5,011 nt of DNA from contig JAGLBQ010000305.1 of the NCBI GenBank assembly GCA_023146675.1, forward strand, positions 1 through 5,011. Reading direction: 5' to 3'. The notes under the pieces were generated by a model. That model was given only the letters and a program-made list of their open reading frames with translations. It made no database searches and was not told the origin of the DNA. Numbering within the stretch: position 1 is the stretch's first letter; each line of letters opens with the position of its first letter. Below, piece after piece: positions 1 through 5,011 of the stretch. Both the position numbers and the translations under genes were made by a program. The DNA comes from Cocleimonas sp. Lineage in GTDB: Bacteria; Pseudomonadota; Gammaproteobacteria; Thiotrichales; Thiotrichaceae.

Positions 1-3000
1 CATCCTTTCCAGCAATGGCTAGATGAAGGGCAAATTAAAGTCTGTGATATGACGGGTGAGGTAAAACTTGCTGAGCCATTGCAAGGTGAGTCATTATTAA
101 ATGCACAACAGGCGTTAGGTTATACCCAAGAAGATATTAAATTCCTGCTAGGACCGATGGTTGCGACAGGAATGGAAGGTATTGGCTCGATGGGGGCGGA
201 TAATCCACCTGCGGTACTTTCAAACCGTTCACGTCATTTATCAAACTACTTTAAACAGAATTTTGCGCAAGTAACGAATCCACCGATTGATCCAATCCGT
301 GAAGAAATCGTGATGTCATTAGTGAGTATTATTGGGCCGCGTCCTAATTTGCTGGGACATAATGATGGTTGCTCATCCTGTGCGCGTTTAGAAATAAGTC
401 AACCTATCTTAAGCAATGAACAGCTTTATCGTATTCTTCATTTGGAAGATGATGATAGTAATGACTTCCATACTAAAACATTAGATATTACCTATCTCGC
501 ATCAGACGGCGCAGAAGGGATGAAAAAGGCGGTTGAGACTATACGTCAACAAGCTAAAGACGCGGTTGAAGGACATTACAATATTTTGATCTTATCGGAT
601 CGTAATGTATCGGCTGAGCGTATCGCTATTCCTTCATTACTAGCAACATCAGCTGTGCATCAATTTTTGGTGACAGAGGGCTTGCGTACTGAAACAGGCT
701 TAGTCATTGAGACGGGCGCGGCATTAGAAGTCCATCATTATGCTGCACTGGCAGGCTATGGCGCAGAAGCAATCAATCCGTGGTTGGTCTTTGATACGAT
801 TGCAGAAAACCTATCCACTATTGATGCCAAGTTGGCGCTTGATACTGCTAATCAAAACTATATTAAAGCGGTAGGGAAAGGTCTGAAAAAGATCATGTCG
901 AAAATGGGTATTTCAACCTATCAATCGTATTGTGGAGCGCAGATTTTTGATGCGGTTGGTTTATCGACTGTCTTTATTGATGAATACTTTACAGGGACAG
1001 CAACAACGATTGAAGGCATTGGCGTTGCTGAAATAGCAGAAGAATGTATCGGCTGGCATAATGATGCCTATGGCGATAAGGCAATGTATAAAAAGCACCT
1101 TGATGTTGGGGGTGATTACGCATACCGATTGCACGGTGAAAAGCATATCTGGACACCTGACACCATTGCTAAGCTACAACATGCGGTGCGTGGCAATGAT
1201 GCGGCTACCTTTGCAGAATTTTCGACACTAATTGATGAGCAAAGTGAAGATTTGCTGACATTGCGCGGCTTAATGGACTTTCAATGGGCAGATAAACCCC
1301 TGTCAATTGATGAAGTAGAGCCTGTTACTGATATTGTAAAACGTTTTGCAACAGGGGCGATGTCTTTTGGCAGTATCTCTTATGAAGCGCATTCAACGTT
1401 AGCGGTTGCAATGAATCAAATTGGCGCAAAGTCCAATACGGGTGAAGGCGGTGAAGAAGCGAGCCGTTTTAATCCCTTGCCCGATGGATCCATGAATCCT
1501 GAGCGTTCCGCAATCAAGCAGGTTGCTTCTGGGCGTTTTGGGGTTACAACAGAATACCTAGTTAACTCTGATGATATTCAAATTAAAATGGCGCAGGGCG
1601 CAAAACCGGGTGAAGGTGGGCAGTTGCCTGGGCATAAAGTCAATGAGCAGATTGGTCGTGTAAGATACTCAACACCAGGTGTAGGTTTGATTTCACCACC
1701 ACCACACCATGATATTTATTCCATTGAAGATTTAGCACAGCTAATTCATGACCTAAAAAATGTTAATCCAAAAGCACGAATCTCTGTTAAATTGGTGTCA
1801 GAAGTAGGTGTGGGTACGGTCGCGGCGGGCGTAACTAAGGCGCATGCTGATCATATTACTATTTCAGGCTATGATGGTGGCACGGGTGCCTCACCTTTAA
1901 ACTCAATTAAACATGCTGGTTCATCATGGGAAATTGGTTTAGCTGAAACGCATCAAACCCTCGTATTAAATAAATTAAGAAGTCGCGTTTGTGTGCAAGC
2001 GGATGGTGGTTTGCGTACAGGTCGTGATGTGGTGATCGCAGCACTATTAGGTGCAGATGAGTTTGGTTTTGCAACTGCGCCATTGATTGCTGAAGGTTGT
2101 GTCATGATGCGTAAATGCCATCTAAATACCTGTCCTGTTGGTGTGGCAACACAAGACCCTGAATTACGCAAGCGCTTTAAAGGCAAGCCAGAGCACGTTA
2201 TTAATTACTTCTTCTTTGTTGCAGAAGAAATGCGTCAGTTAATGGCTAAGCTTGGCTTTAAAACAGTGACCGAAATGATTGGTCAATCTGATCGCTTAAA
2301 TATGCGTTCTGTTATTGATCACTGGAAGGCGAAAGGTTTAGATTATTCACGTATTTTGACCAAACCTATGGCCACTAACCCAGAAGATATTTTCCATACT
2401 GATACTCAGAATCATGGACTTGATAAAGCGCTGGATCATGAGTTAATAGCTCAAGCACAACCCGCTTTAGCTTCTGGCGAAAATGTTAATATTGATATTA
2501 AACTGCATAATTATAATCGCACCTTTGGTACTATGTTATCAGGCGAAGTTGCCATGAAATACGGCATTGCAGGCTTGCCTGATGATACGATTTCTATTCA
2601 AGCGACAGGTACCGCAGGGCAGTCGTTTGGTGCATGGTTAATGAAAGGTGTCACCATTAAATTGGAAGGTGAAGGCAATGATTATGTCGGCAAAGGAATT
2701 TCTGGCGGTAAGCTTATTATTTATCCTCCTGTGGATGCGGCAATCGGTAAAGCATCTGACAATATAATTGCAGGCAACACGTTATTATTTGGAGCAATTG
2801 CAGGTGAAGCCTATCTCTGCGGTGTCGTGGGAGAGCGTTTTTGTGTGCGCAACTCAGGTGTAACGGCGGTAGTAGAAGGTGTTGGGAATCATGGCTGTGA
2901 ATACATGACAGGGGGCATTGTTACGATTCTAGGTGATACAGGGCGGAACTTTGCAGCCGGTATGTCAGGTGGTATGGCGTATGTATTGGATCGTAAGGGG

Positions 3001-3255
3001 GATTTTTCTAAGCGGTGTAATATGGAAATGGTCAAGCTGGAAAGTATTGAAAAAGATACTGCTGAGGCGGATCTTAGTGACTTAACCAGTGCCGATGAAA
3101 CTCGCTTGAAAGGTATGATTGAAAATCATCAGCGCTATACTCATTCTGAACGAGCCAAAGAGATTCTTGATAACTGGGATGAGTATCTGCCTAAGTTTAT
3201 TAAAGTAATGCCTGTGGATTATAAGCGAGCTTTAGAAGGGATGAAGCAAGCCTAG
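1..3255 (+). CDS. gltB: Glutamate synthase [NADPH] large (alpha) subunit, 3' part, truncated at the left window edge
   Basis: This subunit makes L-glutamate from 2-oxoglutarate and glutamine-derived ammonia in the cytoplasm, using electrons supplied by GltD. The frame is open from base 1, so the ATG at 49 is internal and the true start lies upstream. The 1,084 codons seen compare with about 1,500 for the family; the missing 400 or so should hold the N-terminal glutaminase domain with its catalytic Cys. Domains by window codon: central domain about 1-335 (GYTQEDI, MGADNPP); FMN-binding beta/alpha barrel about 415-765, with AQGAKPGEGGQLPG at 531-544, GYDGGTGASP at 623-632 and QADGGLRTG at 666-674; [3Fe-4S] cysteines at codons 700, 706 and 711 (spacing C-x5-C-x4-C, followed by PVGVATQ); Gly-rich GXGXG beta-helix about 828-1005; then a short tail. 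No frameshift or lost motif is visible. The two-subunit type is inferred from gltD following. Identity is near certain. Confidence 0.97.
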   Translation, partial: HPFQQWLDEGQIKVCDMTGEVKLAEPLQGESLLNAQQALGYTQEDIKFLLGPMVATGMEGIGSMGADNPPAVLSNRSRHLSNYFKQNFAQVTNPPIDPIREEIVMSLVSIIGPRPNLLGHNDGCSSCARLEISQPILSNEQLYRILHLEDDDSNDFHTKTLDITYLASDGAEGMKKAVETIRQQAKDAVEGHYNILILSDRNVSAERIAIPSLLATSAVHQFLVTEGLRTETGLVIETGAALEVHHYAALAGYGAEAINPWLVFDTIAENLSTIDAKLALDTANQNYIKAVGKGLKKIMSKMGISTYQSYCGAQIFDAVGLSTVFIDEYFTGTATTIEGIGVAEIAEECIGWHNDAYGDKAMYKKHLDVGGDYAYRLHGEKHIWTPDTIAKLQHAVRGNDAATFAEFSTLIDEQSEDLLTLRGLMDFQWADKPLSIDEVEPVTDIVKRFATGAMSFGSISYEAHSTLAVAMNQIGAKSNTGEGGEEASRFNPLPDGSMNPERSAIKQVASGRFGVTTEYLVNSDDIQIKMAQGAKPGEGGQLPGHKVNEQIGRVRYSTPGVGLISPPPHHDIYSIEDLAQLIHDLKNVNPKARISVKLVSEVGVGTVAAGVTKAHADHITISGYDGGTGASPLNSIKHAGSSWEIGLAETHQTLVLNKLRSRVCVQADGGLRTGRDVVIAALLGADEFGFATAPLIAEGCVMMRKCHLNTCPVGVATQDPELRKRFKGKPEHVINYFFFVAEEMRQLMAKLGFKTVTEMIGQSDRLNMRSVIDHWKAKGLDYSRILTKPMATNPEDIFHTDTQNHGLDKALDHELIAQAQPALASGENVNIDIKLHNYNRTFGTMLSGEVAMKYGIAGLPDDTISIQATGTAGQSFGAWLMKGVTIKLEGEGNDYVGKGISGGKLIIYPPVDAAIGKASDNIIAGNTLLFGAIAGEAYLCGVVGERFCVRNSGVTAVVEGVGNHGCEYMTGGIVTILGDTGRNFAAGMSGGMAYVLDRKGDFSKRCNMEMVKLESIEKDTAEADLSDLTSADETRLKGMIENHQRYTHSERAKEILDNWDEYLPKFIKVMPVDYKRALEGMKQA

Positions 3256-3263
3256 CTCTAGTT

Positions 3264-3311
3264 GGTTACGGGTTATTAAGGCAGTACTACAGCCTCTTTA
3301 GCCTCGTAATC
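3264..3311 (+). promoter_or_regulatory. Possible stem-loop just after gltB (segments 1 and 2 of a four-segment set)
   Basis: GGTTACGGG at 3264-3272 can pair with CTCGTAATC at 3303-3311, giving nine pairs of which two are G-U. Inside the loop AGGC (3279-3282) can pair with GCCT (3292-3295). No T-run follows, so this is not a simple intrinsic terminator. The right arm (segment 2) is also perfectly complementary to 3378-3385, so the stem competes with another fold. The pairings are read directly from the sequence; formation in the cell is inference. Confidence 0.3.
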
Positions 3312-3317
3312 CTATTT

Positions 3318-3335
3318 TGACGGCTCTCGCCGTTA
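3318..3335 (+). other. Compact GC-rich hairpin in the gltB-gltD spacer
   Basis: TGACGGC at 3318-3324 pairs with GCCGTTA at 3329-3335: seven pairs including one G-U, with a four-base TCTC loop. It is followed by TAAAG rather than a T-run, so it does not look like a Rho-independent terminator. It could be an mRNA-stabilising or processing structure between the two cistrons. The left arm overlaps TTGACG (3317-3322), a good -35 match, but no well-placed -10 follows. Confidence 0.45.
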
Positions 3336-3378
3336 TAAAGACTAAATACGCAAGATGGCTAGAGCTGTCAATTAAGAA

Positions 3379-3400
3379 TTACGAGACAGGAGTTTCGTAA
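3379..3400 (+). promoter_or_regulatory. Hairpin with AGGA loop immediately before the gltD ribosome binding site
   Basis: TTACGAGAC (3379-3387) pairs with GTTTCGTAA (3392-3400) in nine consecutive pairs, one of them G-U, around the four-base loop AGGA (3388-3391). It ends two bases before the gltD Shine-Dalgarno sequence. A GGA in a tight hairpin loop next to a second GGA at the ribosome binding site resembles the layout of CsrA/RsmA target leaders, although the bases around it fit that consensus only in part. The left arm can instead pair with 3303-3310. The structure is well supported as a repeat; a regulatory role is inferred. Confidence 0.45.
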
Positions 3401-3402
3401 CT

Positions 3403-3407
3403 AGGAT
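3403..3407 (+). promoter_or_regulatory. gltD ribosome binding site
   Basis: AGGAT ends ten to eleven bases before the ATG at 3417 and is the only purine-rich match at workable distance. The other AGGAG, at 3388-3392, lies about 24 bases upstream, too far for normal initiation. This supports 3417 as the gltD start. Confidence 0.6.
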
Positions 3408-3416
3408 AAGAAAATT

Positions 3417-4865
3417 ATGGGTAAGCCAACAGGATTTAAAGAATACGCGCGTAAAGATCGTTCTTATGGAAATATTGAAGAGCGTGTCGTACATTTTCAG
3501 GAATTTGTTATTCCATTAACAGATGATGAAATGCATCAGCAGTCATCGCGTTGTATGGATTGTGGTATTCCATTTTGTCATCAAGGCTGTCCTGTTAATA
3601 ACCTTATTCCTGATTGGAATGATTTAGTCTATCAAGATGATTGGCGAGGTGCGCTTGATACCTTGCATCTAACCAATAATTTTCCTGAAATTACAGGTAA
3701 AATTTGCCCTGCTCCCTGTCAAGAGTCTTGTACGCTAAATATTGATGATGAACCTGTCACGATTAAAACCATTGAATGCGCTATTGTTGATAAAGGCTTT
3801 GCAGAAGGCTGGGTTAAGCCACAAATAGCAGCAGAAAAAACGGATAAGCGGATTGCTATTGTAGGTTCAGGTCCTGCAGGAATGGCAGCTGCACAACAAT
3901 TAGCACGTGTAGGGCATGAGGTTGTTTTATTTGAAAAAGAAGCCCGCATTGGTGGTCTAACACGCTTTGGTATCCCAGATTTTAAACTGGATAAAAAGCT
4001 AATAGATCGTCGTATGGAGCAAATGGCAGCAGAAGGTGTTGAATTTAAAACAGATACGCATATTGGTGTTGATATTCCTGCCAAACAGCTAGTCGAAGAA
4101 TATGATGCAGTTATTTTAACAGGTGGCTCAGAGCATCCGCGAGATTTGCCGATTGATGGGCGTAATCTAGAGGGGGTGTATTTTGCAATGGACTTCCTCA
4201 AAGCAAATACCAAAGCAGTGCAGGGTGTACATGGTGAAGAAAATATTATCTCAGCTAAAGATAAACATGTTGTGGTGATTGGCGGTGGTGATACAGGCTC
4301 TGACTGTATTGGTACATCCGTACGTCATGGTGCAAAATCAATTACACAAATAGAAATCATGCCTGCGCCTCCAGAAAAAGAAAATAAAGACCTAACATGG
4401 CCAGATTGGGCAAATAAAATGCGCACCTCAACCTCGCAAGAAGAAGGCTGTGAGCGCATGTTCTCGGTTGTTACTAAAGAGTTTATTGGTAAAAACGGTA
4501 AACTCAGTGCGATTAAATGTGCCAAGGTTGAGTGGACTAAAGACGCTGAAAATAATTGGCAAATGAATGAAGTAGAGGGGTCTGAATTTGAACTACCTGC
4601 CGATATTGCAACCTTAGCAATGGGCTTTGTGCATCCTGTACAAGAAGGCATGCTAAAAGAATTAGCCGTAGACTTCGATGGTCGTGGCAATGTGCAAGGT
4701 GAGACGGAAGGCGATAAAGCGTATTACACCTCGGTTGATAAAGTATTTGCAGCAGGTGATATGCGTCGTGGACAATCATTGGTCGTTTGGGCAATACGTG
4801 AAGGTCGTCAATGCGCGCATTCGGTGGATGCTTATTTGATGGGTAGTACTGATTTGCCACGTTAG
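3417..4865 (+). CDS. gltD: Glutamate synthase [NADPH] small (beta) subunit
   Basis: This flavoprotein oxidises NADPH at FAD and passes electrons through iron-sulphur clusters to the FMN of GltB, in the cytoplasm. Its 482 residues are normal for GltD. The N-terminal iron-sulphur domain (about 1-140) has Cys 46, 49, 54 and 58 in the CxxCx4CxxxCP pattern and Cys 97, 101 and 105 in CPAPCxxxC, fitting two [4Fe-4S] clusters as in the related dihydropyrimidine dehydrogenase domain. The FAD Rossmann motif GSGPAG is at 150-155, followed by an acidic residue in FEKE. The pyridine-nucleotide motif GGGDTG is at 289-294. The C-terminal FAD motif with VFAAGDMRRGQS spans about 443-454. The start is set by AGGAT at 3403-3407 and by the family-typical N-terminus MGKPTGF. 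GltD-like paralogues exist in other oxidoreductases, but the gltB just upstream settles the call. It lies 161 bp after gltB, probably co-transcribed. Confidence 0.97.
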   Translation: MGKPTGFKEYARKDRSYGNIEERVVHFQEFVIPLTDDEMHQQSSRCMDCGIPFCHQGCPVNNLIPDWNDLVYQDDWRGALDTLHLTNNFPEITGKICPAPCQESCTLNIDDEPVTIKTIECAIVDKGFAEGWVKPQIAAEKTDKRIAIVGSGPAGMAAAQQLARVGHEVVLFEKEARIGGLTRFGIPDFKLDKKLIDRRMEQMAAEGVEFKTDTHIGVDIPAKQLVEEYDAVILTGGSEHPRDLPIDGRNLEGVYFAMDFLKANTKAVQGVHGEENIISAKDKHVVVIGGGDTGSDCIGTSVRHGAKSITQIEIMPAPPEKENKDLTWPDWANKMRTSTSQEEGCERMFSVVTKEFIGKNGKLSAIKCAKVEWTKDAENNWQMNEVEGSEFELPADIATLAMGFVHPVQEGMLKELAVDFDGRGNVQGETEGDKAYYTSVDKVFAAGDMRRGQSLVVWAIREGRQCAHSVDAYLMGSTDLPR

Positions 4866-4903
4866 ATAATGCCTTTTTAAAAAAAGCCACAGAGCAAACA
4901 CGC

Positions 4904-4948
4904 ACGCAGAATATTCGGAACTAAAAATAATAAAATATTCTGTGTTTT
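4904..4948 (+). terminator. Probable intrinsic terminator after gltD
   Basis: CAGAATATT (4907-4915) is the exact reverse complement of AATATTCTG (4934-4942). The stem extends to 12 pairs, 4904-4915 with 4934-4945, with one G-U. The loop is 18 bases, and the 3' side runs into TGTTTTGTGATTT. CAAA at 4895-4898 could add an outer pairing with TTTG at 4946-4949. Position and T-rich tail fit the end of the gltBD transcript, but the stem is AT-rich, the loop is long and the T-run is short and broken, so termination may be weak. Confidence 0.45.
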
Positions 4949-4949
4949 G

Positions 4950-4958
4950 TGATTTAAT
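4950..4958 (+). promoter_or_regulatory. Candidate extended -10 promoter for the downstream gene (dnaG)
   Basis: TGATTTAAT is a TGN extended -10 element joined to a hexamer, TTTAAT, matching TATAAT at five of six bases. No good -35 lies 16-18 bases upstream, as is usual for extended -10 promoters. Transcription would begin near 4965, leaving a leader of about 27 bases before the ATG at 4992. It sits just after the terminator stem, where a new transcription unit would be expected. AT-rich spacers give such matches by chance, so this is tentative. Confidence 0.3.
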
Positions 4959-4991
4959 GATATTTTTCATAACGCCTAAACATAATCATCT

Positions 4992-5011
4992 ATGGCAGGA
5001 CGCATTCCTCA
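4992..5011 (+). CDS. dnaG: DNA primase, first seven codons only, truncated at the right window edge
   Basis: Starting at ATG 4992 the frame reads Met-Ala-Gly-Arg-Ile-Pro, then a split codon CA- (Gln or His). MAGRIP is the exact beginning of E. coli DnaG and of many gammaproteobacterial DnaG proteins; it leads into the zinc-binding domain, which would lie off the window. DnaG makes the RNA primers for replication forks, working with the DnaB helicase. No clear Shine-Dalgarno sequence precedes the ATG: the 17 bases before it are mostly A, T and C. That would suit a low-abundance protein but also weakens the start call. The identification rests on six residues and position after a terminator, so it is probable rather than proven. 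Confidence 0.62.

Larger units (their letters stand above)
3254..3366. repeat. Inverted repeat bracketing most of the gltB-gltD spacer
   Basis: AGCTCTAG at 3254-3261 is the exact reverse complement of CTAGAGCT at 3359-3366. The left arm begins inside the gltB stop codon. With G-U pairs allowed the stem grows to 12 pairs (3253-3264 with 3356-3367). In RNA it would close a loop of about 90 nt that contains the hairpin at 3318-3335. No flanking target-site duplication is seen, so a small mobile element is not supported. Eight exact bases could arise by chance in a spacer of this size. Confidence 0.35.

Noticed and set aside
49..51. ATG as the start of gltB
   Set aside because: The 16 in-frame codons before it are open to the window edge, and the family has about 400 more N-terminal residues. 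It is an internal Met.
3317..3348. Sigma-70 promoter for gltD (TTGACG at 3317-3322)
   Set aside because: The -35 match is good, but TATAAA (3334-3339) leaves only 11 bases of spacing and TAAATA (3343-3348) leaves 20. The -35 also lies in the stem of a hairpin.
3355..3375. Six-codon leader peptide ORF (Met-Ala-Arg-Ala-Val-Asn) before gltD
   Set aside because: No Shine-Dalgarno sequence, no run of regulatory codons, and so short that chance explains it.
3719..4213. Minus-strand open frame of 164 codons inside gltD
   Set aside because: It lies wholly opposite a well-supported gene, is rich in Ser, Ile and Pro without recognisable domains, and is the usual antisense shadow of a long coding frame.
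4871..4888. Terminator from the T-run and A-run just after gltD
   Set aside because: The arms pair only with a C-A mismatch and a tiny loop, and no T-run follows on the + strand.
4537..4970. Minus-strand open frames across the gltD end and the following spacer
   Set aside because: No recognisable domain, no clear ribosome binding site, and most of their length is opposite gltD codons.
4950..4972. CRP- or Fur-like operator before dnaG
   Set aside because: TGTGA occurs once without a matching TCACA half, and the ATGA/TCAT palindrome fits the Fur box only in part. Such matches are common in AT-rich DNA.

Overview
The window holds central nitrogen-assimilation genes from a bacterial chromosome. 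All genes lie on the + strand. In order they are: the 3' part of gltB (glutamate synthase large subunit, running in from the left edge), a 161-bp spacer rich in inverted repeats, a complete gltD (glutamate synthase small subunit), a 126-bp AT-rich spacer with a probable terminator and a candidate promoter, and what looks like the first seven codons of dnaG (DNA primase), cut by the right edge. No tRNA, rRNA, insertion sequence, CRISPR array or phage gene was seen.

The organism is most likely a gammaproteobacterium with moderate to low GC, judged by eye from A/T-rich third positions and AT-rich spacers. The proteins are of the bacterial two-subunit, NADPH-dependent GltBD type, and the DnaG start (MAGRIP) matches the start of the E. 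coli enzyme. I cannot name a genus. Codon use looks alike in gltB and gltD, and nothing suggests recent transfer.

GltB and GltD form one enzyme. GltB hydrolyses glutamine (this domain lies off the left edge), channels the ammonia to its FMN site and makes glutamate from 2-oxoglutarate. GltD takes electrons from NADPH through FAD and passes them through iron-sulphur clusters to GltB. With glutamine synthetase this is the high-affinity route of ammonium assimilation.

The least ordinary part is the gltB-gltD spacer. Four segments sharing a TTACG/CGTAA core could pair as 1:2 plus 3:4, or alternatively as 2:3. The last hairpin shows AGGA in its loop two bases before the gltD ribosome binding site. 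This could be translational or transcript-level control of gltD, but that is inference from base pairing alone. Having gltD directly before dnaG is also worth a look, because the classical neighbour upstream of dnaG is rpsU. I see no undescribed multi-gene system here.
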